Assembly: GCF_008932295.1 (NCBI RefSeq)
Contig: NZ_WBWA01000017.1
Coordinates: 43,329-107,328, forward strand
Source of the DNA: Brucella tritici
GTDB lineage: Bacteria > Pseudomonadota > Alphaproteobacteria > Rhizobiales > Rhizobiaceae
Direction of reading: 5' to 3'
DNA length: 64,000 nucleotides
Part shown: in pieces, positions 46,791 to 54,998 of the stretch
Layout of the letters: every line of letters begins with the position of its first letter
Position numbering within the stretch: position 1 is the first letter of the stretch
Notes under the pieces: model-generated
What the model saw: the letters and a program-made list of their open reading frames with translations, nothing else
The model's database searches: none
What the model was told of the DNA's origin: nothing
Made by a program: the position numbers and the translations under genes

Positions 46791-48230
46791 TCATTTTGCG
46801 GTTTCGGGCAGAGCGGGTTGAACGCTGTCTGGTATAGGATTGATGAAAACGGTTCCGTCGAGCCGTTTTTCGTGATCCTGCTTGGCTTTCTTGATCTGCT
46901 CCGGATTACGGAACAATTCGATGGCGGTGCCGCCCATGATCTTTGCGGCATGGGCCATGCCCTTATGCGCCGCTGGCAGCTTGCCCTGCGCCACCATCTG
47001 CCACGAATGAAGCGGCGTGCCAATTGCGCAGGTCGCGCCGCGCATCTGCACGGTGGGCACGACCCAGCTCACGCTGCCGACATCGGTAGAGCCGACGAGG
47101 GTATTATCGCCCTTATAGGGCGTATAGATATCTTCGCAAAGCGCGAGGCCATCCTTGGGCTCCACGCCGAAGCGGCGGAAAGCATCTGAAATGTCTTCCC
47201 TGGACAGGGTCTTCTGGAAACGGCTTGCGGTTTCGCGGTCCTGCTCATCGAAGTCCGGAGGTCCGAGCCGCTCAAGCTGAAGCTGCATCATCTGTTCCAG
47301 CGGCGTGTTGCCGATCAGATCAGCATCGCCGCTGACGATTTCGCTGCGGACCGTTGTTTCAGTCATCAGTGCTGCGCCGTCGGCAATCTTCTTGACGCGT
47401 TCCAGAAGGGTCTGCATTTCCGGCAAACTGCGGGCGCGAACGAGATAACGCACCGTTGCCTTGGCCTGGACGACATTCGGAGCAAAACCACCCGTATCGG
47501 TCACAGCGTAATGAATGCGCGCAGTGGACGGCATATGCTCGCGCATATAATTCACGCCGACATTCATCAGTTCAACGGCGTCCAGCGCACTTCGCCCCAG
47601 ATGCGGGGCCGACGAAGCGTGGGCCGCACGACCGCTGAAGTGAAAATTGATTTCGTTGCAGGCAAGCGAAACCGGATCGTTTACGCCCGCGAAAGGAGCC
47701 GGGTGCCAGCAGAACGCGATATCCACATCGTCAAAAAGTCCTTCGCGGACCATGAACCCCTTGGCTGAACCGCCTTCTTCCGCCGGGCAGCCATAATAGC
47801 GCACGCGGCCCTTGATGCCCTGTGCGGCAAGATAATCCTTCACTGCCGCAGCAGCGAGCAACGACCCTGAGCCCAACAGGTTATGACCGCAGCCATGTCC
47901 ATGGCCGCCGGCCTCGACTGGCTGCTCTTCAACCAGTCCAGATATCTGGCTGAGGCCCGGCAATGCATCGAACTCACCAAGGATGGCGATGACCGGTCCT
48001 TCGTCGCCAGCTTCGCCCATCACCGCAGTCGGCAGGCCCGCAATACCACGCTCGACGCGAAACCCTTCGGCTTCCAGCATCGCGGCATGGGCATCGCTCG
48101 ATTTGTACTCTTCGTAGTTTGTTTCAGGATTATCCCAAACTGTATCGCTCAGTTCGAAATATGCGGCGCTCTTGGCGTCGACGATATCCCAGATATCGTG
48201 ATGGTTTTTCAACTTGGCTCCATCGCTCAT
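46791..48230 (-). CDS. M20-family amidohydrolase, AbgB-like
   Basis: The 479-residue protein starts at ATG 48230 (M-S-D-G-A-K-L-K-N-H-H); the frame runs on to 48350 without a better start. The metal-binding segment G-H-G-H-G-C-G-H-N-L-L-G near residue 110 and C-P-A-E-E-G-G-S-A-K-G near 148 are those of M20 di-zinc peptidases. Length and layout resemble AbgB, which cleaves p-aminobenzoyl-glutamate. A cytoplasmic role releasing an amino acid from an imported N-acyl or amide compound fits the adjoining transporter. Confidence 0.85.
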   Translation of the reverse strand: MSDGAKLKNHHDIWDIVDAKSAAYFELSDTVWDNPETNYEEYKSSDAHAAMLEAEGFRVERGIAGLPTAVMGEAGDEGPVIAILGEFDALPGLSQISGLVEEQPVEAGGHGHGCGHNLLGSGSLLAAAAVKDYLAAQGIKGRVRYYGCPAEEGGSAKGFMVREGLFDDVDIAFCWHPAPFAGVNDPVSLACNEINFHFSGRAAHASSAPHLGRSALDAVELMNVGVNYMREHMPSTARIHYAVTDTGGFAPNVVQAKATVRYLVRARSLPEMQTLLERVKKIADGAALMTETTVRSEIVSGDADLIGNTPLEQMMQLQLERLGPPDFDEQDRETASRFQKTLSREDISDAFRRFGVEPKDGLALCEDIYTPYKGDNTLVGSTDVGSVSWVVPTVQMRGATCAIGTPLHSWQMVAQGKLPAAHKGMAHAAKIMGGTAIELFRNPEQIKKAKQDHEKRLDGTVFINPIPDSVQPALPETAK

Positions 48231-48703
48231 TTCACCGACGCCATGCGAGATGGCGGCGGGTATTTGGACGTTCTGGCAATGCAATTGCCGAACCTTCCTC
48301 AGACTGCAATTTTTGATGATGCTGATAGAACTCGGGCCCCGCTCCCGCAAGGGCAGATCGGAGAGTTGATGCGAAATTGCTCATTTTCAGGCAGTTTTCT
48401 GCCCTCAACAAGCTGTTTCGGTCCAATTCGTCCGATTGAAGTTAGCCGTTAGCCTCCCACACGCCTCAATATTCCTCGCACCTGTACTCAGCAGTACCCG
48501 AGACAAATGGCGGGGAGTAGCCATGATATTGGTCAAAATTATTGTGAGTTTTTGCAATATGAGAGGTTCCTCCCGACAAATTGCCAACAAGCTTGGTGAG
48601 CGGCGACAATCACGGAAACTTTCCTTTGAAGATATTCACCCCATCCATTAATTCAACGGCCAAGCTTCTTGACGCGGAACCGAAACCACTATCAACGTCA
48701 GAC
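48231..48703. other. Divergent region between the amidohydrolase and response regulator genes
   Basis: There are 473 bases with no supported gene; a 71-codon frame at 48436-48651 lacks a ribosome site. It includes an inverted repeat GTACT (48484-48488)/AGTAC (48493-48497) and an AT-rich patch at 48520-48560 that may hold the promoters of both operons. Confidence 0.45.
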
Positions 48704-49372
48704 ATGCGCATTCTACTCGTAGAAGACAATCTCACTCTTGCAAACTGGCTGGCAAAAAGCCTGCAGCAGTCGAACTACAGCGTCGATACAGTGCACGACG
48801 CGGCGGATGCGGAACAGGCGCTCGCCTTCACGGAATACGATCTGGTGATCCTTGATCTAGGCCTGCCGGACAAGACCGGGCTCGACGTGCTGGAACACGT
48901 TCGCGGCAGAGGCAATGAGGTGCCTGTCATCATTCTGACAGCCAATGCCAGTCTTGACGGACGTATCCGCGGATTGGATGCCGGTGCTGACGATTATCTG
49001 GCGAAGCCCTTCGAACTCAGCGAACTTGAAGCGCGTATCCGCGCCCATCTTCGCCGGTCCAGCCAGCGAACAGCACCAGTTGTAACCTGCGGCTTTTTGC
49101 GTTTCGACACCAACACTCGGCTGTTTTCGCTTGGAGACGATCCGCTGTCACTTGCGCCCAAAGAACATGCAGTTCTCGAACAGCTTCTGCGGCGCATCGG
49201 AACCACCGTCAGCAAGACAACGCTTGTTCAAGGAATCTACAATTTCGACAGCGAGACCGATGAGAACGCCATCGAGATTTACATCCATCGTCTGCGCAAG
49301 AAGCTGGAGGGCAGCAGAGCCGAGATCATAACCTTGCGCGGCTTGGGCTATCTGCTGCGTGAAGCGAGTTGA
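48704..49372 (+). CDS. OmpR-family response regulator, TctD-like
   Basis: The 222-residue protein has a receiver domain with acidic pocket (V-E-D-N), phosphoacceptor Asp51 and conserved Lys101, then a winged-helix output domain (about 125-220). ATG 48704 begins directly with M-R-I-L-L-V-E-D; the frame is open further upstream without domain sequence. It is followed after one base by its sensor kinase. TctD-type regulators usually control tricarboxylate uptake, but no tct genes adjoin it. Confidence 0.9.
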   Translation: MRILLVEDNLTLANWLAKSLQQSNYSVDTVHDAADAEQALAFTEYDLVILDLGLPDKTGLDVLEHVRGRGNEVPVIILTANASLDGRIRGLDAGADDYLAKPFELSELEARIRAHLRRSSQRTAPVVTCGFLRFDTNTRLFSLGDDPLSLAPKEHAVLEQLLRRIGTTVSKTTLVQGIYNFDSETDENAIEIYIHRLRKKLEGSRAEIITLRGLGYLLREAS

Positions 49373-49373
49373 G

Positions 49374-50762
49374 ATGAAACGGCTGTTCAACCGCCTTTCC
49401 CAAAGCCTGCGTGCGCAACTCGTTTCTTGGATCGTGATCCCGCTGATTGTCGTGGCCGGGATCAATCTGTGGACGGCATGGCGCGCTTCGGAAAACATGG
49501 CCGGGATCGTGTCTGACAGAATGCTGACGGCATCTGCGCGTGCCATCGGTGAGGCGACTGCCGCCTCGCATAATGCCATTGATGCCGTCATTCCACCGGT
49601 AGCGCTGGAGATGTTTTCGACAGGAAATGGCGACCGGGTCTATTATCGCGTTGAGACGTCGGATGGACGCCTGCTGGCAGGCTTTCCCGACCTGCCAAAG
49701 CCGGCCAAAATCGCGGATTACGACCCGCTCCATTATGAAGGCACCTATCGCGACCATCCCTTGCGACTGGTTGTCGTGCGTCATCCCGTTGCCGCACCGT
49801 CCAACCTGCCACAAGCTGTCGATGTGGTCGTGGGTGTCACGCTTGCAGGATATACCGCCATGCAGCGGGAGCTATGGCTGAACTCCGTGCTGGAACAATC
49901 ACTGCTTATCATTGTCGCCGGTGCCCTTTCGCTATTGGGCTTGCGCTTTGTGTTGCGCCCGCTGATCCGGCTCCGCAACGAGGTCCGCAATCGCACATCC
50001 GAGCTGGAACCATTTGATCCGCAGACAGTCCAGACCGAACTTCGACCGCTCGTCACAGCGCTGAACCAGTATATGGAGCGCGTGCGCAAGCAGATGTCAG
50101 CGCAGCACCGTTTCATCCAGAACGCGGCACATCAGTTGCGTACACCGCTTGCGACATTATCAACACAGGCCAGTTTCGCTGAACGGGCGACCGGTGAAAG
50201 TGACCGCAAGGATGTTCTGGCAGGAATCAAGAATACAGCCATGCAACTCTCACGGCTTGCCGGGCAATTGCTCATGCTTTCGCGTGCCGAACCGGGCAGC
50301 AGGCGTCCCCGCGCCGACCGGGTTGATCTGGCGGAAGCGGGACAGCAAATTCTGGAAAGCCTCGCGGGCAAGGCGTTCGACCGTAAGATTGATCTCGGGT
50401 TCGAACTTAAAGCAACCAAGCCGATGATTTCTGGCGACGGCACCATGCTGCGGGAAATGATCGTCAATCTGGTGGACAACGCCCTTACCTATACGCCTGA
50501 AGGCGGCACAGTAACGCTTGTGGTCGATCAGGATGAGCGCAAAATCAATATCAGGGTCGAGGACAACGGGCCTGGCATTCCGGCCAGCGAATACGAACAC
50601 GCTTTCGAACGCTTCTATCGTGTTCCGGGCACTGTCGCGGATGGAAGCGGGTTGGGCCTTGCCATCGTGCGCGAAGTCGCTGACACGGCGGGTGGCCATG
50701 TGGAGCTTTCCCAAACGAAAGGCGGCGGGCTTACGGTGACTGTCACCTTGCCCGCCGCCTGA
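49374..50762 (+). CDS. Two-component sensor histidine kinase, TctE-like
   Basis: The 462-residue membrane kinase has helices at about 13-33 and 172-192 around a periplasmic sensor domain of about 140 residues. A HAMP-like linker, the phosphorylated His253 in H-Q-L-R-T-P, and the ATPase boxes (N-L-V-D-N-A-L, D-N-G-P-G-I-P, G-S-G-L-G-L-A) follow. ATG 49374 is used; an in-frame GTG at 49359 would overlap the regulator. It converges on the ABC permease gene with only 22 bases between stops. Confidence 0.9.
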   Translation: MKRLFNRLSQSLRAQLVSWIVIPLIVVAGINLWTAWRASENMAGIVSDRMLTASARAIGEATAASHNAIDAVIPPVALEMFSTGNGDRVYYRVETSDGRLLAGFPDLPKPAKIADYDPLHYEGTYRDHPLRLVVVRHPVAAPSNLPQAVDVVVGVTLAGYTAMQRELWLNSVLEQSLLIIVAGALSLLGLRFVLRPLIRLRNEVRNRTSELEPFDPQTVQTELRPLVTALNQYMERVRKQMSAQHRFIQNAAHQLRTPLATLSTQASFAERATGESDRKDVLAGIKNTAMQLSRLAGQLLMLSRAEPGSRRPRADRVDLAEAGQQILESLAGKAFDRKIDLGFELKATKPMISGDGTMLREMIVNLVDNALTYTPEGGTVTLVVDQDERKINIRVEDNGPGIPASEYEHAFERFYRVPGTVADGSGLGLAIVREVADTAGGHVELSQTKGGGLTVTVTLPAA

Positions 50763-50784
50763 CATTCATGCATTTTACCGACTA

Positions 50785-51672
50785 TCAGCTTCCCTGTTCG
50801 GAAAGCGCCTGTGGACGCCATTTCACCAAGTGGTTTTCGACCAATGTGATGATGTATTCCACGACGAGAGCCAGAACCGCCAGAATGACCATTGCAGCAA
50901 AAACGCCATTGGCATTGAACGTGCCCTGAGCGGTTGAAATCATCAGGCCGACGCCCTTCTTTGCACCAAGGAATTCACCGACGACAGCGCCGACGAGTGC
51001 AAAGCCAAAGCTGACGTGAAGGCTTGCCAAAATCCAGCTCATGGCCGACGGCACGATGACGGTGCGCGTGATCTGCGAACGGGATGCACCCAATATCTGC
51101 GCATTGGCAATCAGCGCGCGGTCGGCTTCGCGCACGCCCTGAAACGCATTGGCGAACACGACGAAGAACACCATGACGACGGCCAGAGCCACCTTGGATG
51201 CCATGCCTAGACCAAGCGCAATAATGAAGATCGAACCCAGCACGACGCGCGGGATGGAATTGGCGATCTTGATGTAGATCGAGAACACATCGGCGAGGAA
51301 CTTGTTGCGCCCCAGCAGGATACCGCAAATGACGCCGCCAACCGCACCGATCAGAAAGCCGAGCGCTGTTTCCTCAAGTGTTACGATAATCTGTTCCGAA
51401 AGCGGTCCCTGTGAAGTGCCTTCCGTGATCCATATCCATATCTGATCGGCAATGCCGGAGGGGCTTGCAAAGAAGAATGGGTCAATCAGGCCGGTTCGTG
51501 CGCCGAGTTCCCATCCGCCCAGAACGGCGACAAGAATGGCGAGGCGTACGAGGATAACGACCGCGCGCCGACGGCGCATATCGGCGCGAAATTTCGCTTC
51601 GGTGCGCGCAAGTTCGTCAGCACTTGCATTGGCCTGCAAGCTTGCTGAAGCGGAGAGAGCTTGTGTTGTCAT
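50785..51672 (-). CDS. ABC permease, SsuC/TauC/ThiX family
   Basis: The 295-residue protein has about six helices and the permease loop L-G-A-S-R-S-Q-I-T-R-T-V-I-V-P. A hydrophilic N-terminal 40 residues precedes the first helix. Relatives import sulfonates, nitrate, taurine or thiamine precursors. It is the last gene of a binding protein, ATPase, permease operon. Confidence 0.88.
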   Translation of the reverse strand: MTTQALSASASLQANASADELARTEAKFRADMRRRRAVVILVRLAILVAVLGGWELGARTGLIDPFFFASPSGIADQIWIWITEGTSQGPLSEQIIVTLEETALGFLIGAVGGVICGILLGRNKFLADVFSIYIKIANSIPRVVLGSIFIIALGLGMASKVALAVVMVFFVVFANAFQGVREADRALIANAQILGASRSQITRTVIVPSAMSWILASLHVSFGFALVGAVVGEFLGAKKGVGLMISTAQGTFNANGVFAAMVILAVLALVVEYIITLVENHLVKWRPQALSEQGS

Positions 51673-51686
51673 ATCATTTTCTCCGA

Positions 51687-52538
51687 TTAGTTTCCGTTGG
51701 CCAGTGCGCGCTTCTGGCCGATCTGCACTTCCTCGCGCAAATCATCCCAGATAACCTTGGCTATATCGACAAACTGGCTGTCGTAGCGGATGTCTTCCAT
51801 GACGCGCGGGCGCGGAATGTCGATGTCGTAGACGCTCTTGACCGTGGCTGGACCGGCGGTGAGCACATAAACCTTGTCGGCCAGTGCAATCGCTTCTTCG
51901 AGATCGTGCGTGACGAAGATGACGGACGCGCCGGATTGCTGCCAAAGATCGAGCAATTCACCCTGCATCAGCGTACGCGTCTGTACATCGAGCGCGCTGA
52001 ACGGCTCATCCATAAGCAGGATTTTCGGTTCGTTGATGAATGTCTGTGCCAGCGCTACGCGCTTGCGCATACCGCCCGAGAGCTGGTGCGGATAATGCTT
52101 TTCAAAACGGGCCAGACCAACGCGGGCAATCCAGCTACGCGCTTTCTCATAGGCTTCTTCCTTTCCCATGCCGCGATAGCGCGGACCCGCGCTCACATTG
52201 TCAATGACATTGAGCCACGGAAAAAGGGCATCCGCCTGAAACACGAAACCGATATCGGGGCTGATGCCTTCGATAGGCTTGCCCATCAGGCGAACTTCGC
52301 CGGCACTTGGCTTGGCGAGACCGGTTACAAGATTAAGCGTCGTTGACTTGCCGCAGCCGGTCGGACCAACAACACAGGCAAATTCGCCCTGCGCAACATT
52401 CATGGTGAAGTCGCGCAATGCGGTCATCATCTTGCCGTCAGGGGTGACGAAACGGCGGGTCACATTGTTGAGCGCGATTGCAGGCACGCTATTGCCAGCT
52501 TTCTCACGCGCAATGGTTCTGGGGGCTTCCATCAGCAT
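51687..52538 (-). CDS. ABC ATPase, SsuB/TauB family
   Basis: The 283-residue ATPase has Walker A GPTGCGKST (58-66), signature L-S-G-G-M-R-K-R and M-D-E-P-F-S-A-L-D. Start ATG 52538 lies just after GAGGAA; a second ATG at 52532 is equally plausible by spacing. The downstream permease begins 15 bases after this stop. The substrate of the system is unknown. Confidence 0.88.
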   Translation of the reverse strand: MLMEAPRTIAREKAGNSVPAIALNNVTRRFVTPDGKMMTALRDFTMNVAQGEFACVVGPTGCGKSTTLNLVTGLAKPSAGEVRLMGKPIEGISPDIGFVFQADALFPWLNVIDNVSAGPRYRGMGKEEAYEKARSWIARVGLARFEKHYPHQLSGGMRKRVALAQTFINEPKILLMDEPFSALDVQTRTLMQGELLDLWQQSGASVIFVTHDLEEAIALADKVYVLTAGPATVKSVYDIDIPRPRVMEDIRYDSQFVDIAKVIWDDLREEVQIGQKRALANGN

Positions 52539-52599
52539 GGGTTCCTCGCGGGTATGCGGCACCGCTCGCACGCGATAATTTTGTTATCGAGCATCTCTG

Positions 52600-52640
52600 A
52601 ACGCAAAACCGGTTTACACTTTTGGCTCGAAAATGCTTTG
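52600..52640. repeat. Remnant of the interspersed repeat
   Basis: ACGCAAAACCGGTTTACACTT and TTGGCTCGAAAATGCT match the left half of the 15536 copy on the opposite strand; the palindromic outer arm is missing. It lies between the binding protein and ATPase genes of the operon. Confidence 0.55.
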
Positions 52641-52681
52641 TCGCGCGCCTGCAATGCGGTTGAATCTGTGGAGGGCAGCGG

Positions 52682-52709
52682 GACTGACGTTCATATTTGA
52701 ACGTCAGTC
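52682..52709 (-). terminator. Hairpin after the binding protein gene
   Basis: There is a perfect 12-bp stem, GACTGACGTTCA (52682-52693) with TGAACGTCAGTC (52698-52709), loop TATT, ten bases beyond the stop. It lacks a T run, so it is probably a partial terminator or mRNA end stabiliser. Confidence 0.7.
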
Positions 52710-52718
52710 GAAGGCTGT

Positions 52719-53756
52719 TTACTTCGCAGCGTCGAGCGTTGCGTTGGCCTTGTCCACGAACTCGGTCGTGAAGGTCTTCGAAAGGTCTACCTGCTTCTCC
52801 TGAAGCGGCTTCTTGAAGGTTGCGAGAACCTTGAGAACAGTTTCAGGACCATCCTTCGGCATCCGGCCATCCGGCGTGTACTGTGCCTTGCCCTCAGCCA
52901 GACCCTTTACGTAAAGGTCCTTGTCACCGACATAATAATCCTTGGGCATCTGGTCTGCGATTTCTTCAGCGCTGTGCGAAGCGATATAACGCATGGTCTT
53001 GACCAGAGCGTTGGCAAGTTTCTGCGCGTCTTCCTTGTGCGTCTCAAGCCATGCGCTTTGCACGTAGAACGATGCAGCCGGGTATGGTCCGCCCAGCGCT
53101 TCGATGGTCTTGTCCGGCGTGCGCATGTCGACCAGAACCTTGGCATCGCCACTCTTCAGCATATTTGCGACAGTCGGCTCCGTGGTCATGCCTGCCTGAA
53201 CGGCATCCTGCTTGAAGGCCGCGATAAAAGTGTTGCCTGCGCCGACTGGCAGCAACGTGTAGTCACCCTGCTTGAGACCATTGCGCATGGCAAGGTATTG
53301 GGTCAGGAAGTCCGTAGAAGAGCCGAGACCCGTGACGCCGAGCGTGTGGCTCTTGAAATCGGCAGGCGACTTGATCTGGTCGGCATATTTGCTGGAAACG
53401 AGTTCCACTTCACCCGGCGCCTGGCTGAACTGGACGATGGACTGGATGAACTTGCCCTTTGACTGCAGGTCGATCGTGTGATCGTAAAAGCCGACCACGG
53501 CCTGAGCTGCACCAGCCAAAAGTTCGTTTTCTGCGTCCACGCCTGCACGGCTGTTGATCAACTCGACGTCAAGGCCTTCATCCTTGAAGTAACCGAGCTT
53601 TTCCGTCAGCACTGCCGGAAGGTAAATCTGCTTTTCCATACCGCCGACGATTACCGTCAGCTTTTCGGCATGGGCCGCGCCTGCGCCAATTACCATCGCA
53701 CCGCCAATAACGGCCGCGCCAAACAGATGGCGGCATGAATCAATAGAGATTTTCAT
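52719..53756 (-). CDS. NMT1/SsuA-like substrate-binding protein
   Basis: The 345-residue precursor has a signal peptide (about 1-30, ending G-A-A-H-A before E-K-L) and a mature domain of the NMT1/ThiY type (Q-I-Y-L-P-A-V-L-T-E-K-L-G-Y-F, G-V-T-G-L-G-S-S-T-D). It is the first gene of the operon and the binding subunit of the importer. Sequence does not separate thiamine precursors, sulfonates and nitrate-like ligands. Confidence 0.88.
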   Translation of the reverse strand: MKISIDSCRHLFGAAVIGGAMVIGAGAAHAEKLTVIVGGMEKQIYLPAVLTEKLGYFKDEGLDVELINSRAGVDAENELLAGAAQAVVGFYDHTIDLQSKGKFIQSIVQFSQAPGEVELVSSKYADQIKSPADFKSHTLGVTGLGSSTDFLTQYLAMRNGLKQGDYTLLPVGAGNTFIAAFKQDAVQAGMTTEPTVANMLKSGDAKVLVDMRTPDKTIEALGGPYPAASFYVQSAWLETHKEDAQKLANALVKTMRYIASHSAEEIADQMPKDYYVGDKDLYVKGLAEGKAQYTPDGRMPKDGPETVLKVLATFKKPLQEKQVDLSKTFTTEFVDKANATLDAAK

Positions 53757-54051
53757 TTATGCTCCTCCGAGAGCTCCTGTCGGTCCGACAATGCCAGACC
53801 CCTCCTGATATGCGCCGATTCCTCAATCGGTTCGGAATGGTTACCGCAGGCAAGCTTTCAACCAGCTTTCAACAAACTTACAGCGCGCTTTCAAACCCGA
53901 CAGTTTGGAAAACAGAGATTATCGCTATGTGCATCGGGAAGCGCCGGATTGCCAAAAACACTATCGTGATAGGTCTGATATCGCTGTCATAAAACGATCA
54001 GTTGCTTTCCCCCTGAATTAGGGGTTCAATCAATCAAATGGGGAGGCATCC

Positions 54052-54276
54052 ATGCCATTTCGCGGTAACAAGTGTCAGGGTACTTATGCGCCAAACGATC
54101 TTCAGGCGCTTCAGGCTGCCTATAATCGTTGCTGTGCATTGCTGGATCGATGTCCCACAACACACGAAGATAAAGAGATGCTCGCACGAGCGATCATTAG
54201 AGCATATGAAACGGGCGAACAGAATCCAGACAACATCGCGGATATCGTAGCCAAGCTGGAACTCGCTCGCATCTAG
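54052..54276 (+). CDS. Small conserved-looking protein of unknown function (paralog 1)
   Basis: The 74-residue, mostly helical protein starts at ATG 54052 after GGGGAGG (good spacing). It shares L-Q-A-A-Y, a following Cys, R-C-P-x-T, A-x-x-I-I-x-x-Y-E-x-G and a final I-A segment with the protein at 54660, so the two are paralogs. It has cysteines near residues 8, 27, 28 and 34. No known domain. Its stop (54274-54276) falls in the first arm of the palindrome starting at 54273, suggesting that a repeat insertion set its end. Confidence 0.72.
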   Translation: MPFRGNKCQGTYAPNDLQALQAAYNRCCALLDRCPTTHEDKEMLARAIIRAYETGEQNPDNIADIVAKLELARI

Positions 54277-54350
54277 TGGATTGAATTTGACGTTTGATAC
54301 CCGCCCGACATCAATCCCGTTTCAAACGTCAAATTCGAAAAGTCCACTAG
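54273..54350. repeat. Long palindromic element, second repeat family
   Basis: CTAGTGGA (54273-54280) and TCCACTAG (54343-54350) form the ends; inside, TTGAATTTGACGTTTGA pairs with TCAAACGTCAAATTC. It is unlike the TAGAGC-type repeats. Sequence to about 54410 resembles the CCCGAAAGGGTG/AAGATGCGCG part of the repeat at 22376, so two element types may adjoin here. Confidence 0.78.
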
Positions 54351-54659
54351 AACTCTTCCCGGGAAATGTGGAACAGTTTTCGAACCGAGATACGCGTCGA
54401 AACCACTGGTAAAGAATACCCAATTATTCAACTTATATTGTAAATGCTCCTGGACTTAATTCTGTTGCCGCGAATATCCAAGCGAAAGACAGCCACGCAA
54501 TTCCTCAAAAGTTGCTGTACGAAGAGTGTTTTACATAAAGTAAACAATTCTCGGGTATAAAGTTTTGCAATCGGCTTTATTATAGTATAGCGGATCGCAC
54601 GAGTTTATTGGCTTTTGGATGGAATGACCTGTCCGTGAGCCATCTGCGGAATGCACAGA
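54277..54659. other. AT-rich gap between the two small paralogs
   Basis: There are 383 bases. The first third is repeat sequence; 54410-54600 is AT-rich (about 35-40% GC) and is where a promoter for the second small gene would lie. No other gene is supported. Confidence 0.45.
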
Positions 54660-54941
54660 ATGCCATTTTCGAGAGATTACTATTTCGGGCGTTTCAAACC
54701 CGCCGAGTTGGAGGAGCTGCAAGCGGCTTATTTGAAGTCGTGCGAAGCTATGACCCGTTGCCCGATTACCTCTCCCCACAAAGACGAAATGGCGCGCGAA
54801 ATCATCCAGATTTATGAATGCGGCGTTATGGATGCCGAGAAAATCGCCGAACTCATGGTGCAAATTGAAGCAGTCAAGCCGCGTCCGATGAGCGAGCAGA
54901 TGCTTGCTCAGGTAACGGCGATCCAGCCCAAGATCGCCTGA
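54660..54941 (+). CDS. Small protein of unknown function (paralog 2)
   Basis: The 93-residue protein starts at ATG 54660, chosen over 54651 because M-P-F then aligns with the start of the paralog at 54052. The common core runs from L-E-E-L-Q-A-A-Y through R-C-P-I-T to I-Y-E-C-G and I-A-E-L. A C-terminal extension (K-P-R-P-M-S-E-Q-M) is absent from the first copy. It lies between an AT-rich region and a bidirectional terminator. Function unknown. Confidence 0.72.
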   Translation: MPFSRDYYFGRFKPAELEELQAAYLKSCEAMTRCPITSPHKDEMAREIIQIYECGVMDAEKIAELMVQIEAVKPRPMSEQMLAQVTAIQPKIA

Positions 54942-54960
54942 TCGAAATAATTTCAATGGG

Positions 54961-54994
54961 AACACCCGGACGCGATAACCGCATCCGGGTGTTT
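54961..54994. terminator. Bidirectional terminator between paralog 2 and the OmpA-domain gene
   Basis: AACACCCGGA (54961-54970) pairs with TCCGGGTGTT (54984-54993) and is followed by TTTTTGTT. It serves the converging genes on both sides. Confidence 0.85.
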
Positions 54995-54998
54995 TTGT

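Noticed and set aside
48436..48651. 71-codon plus-strand frame before the response regulator
   Set aside because: It has no Shine-Dalgarno sequence and overlaps the likely promoter region.
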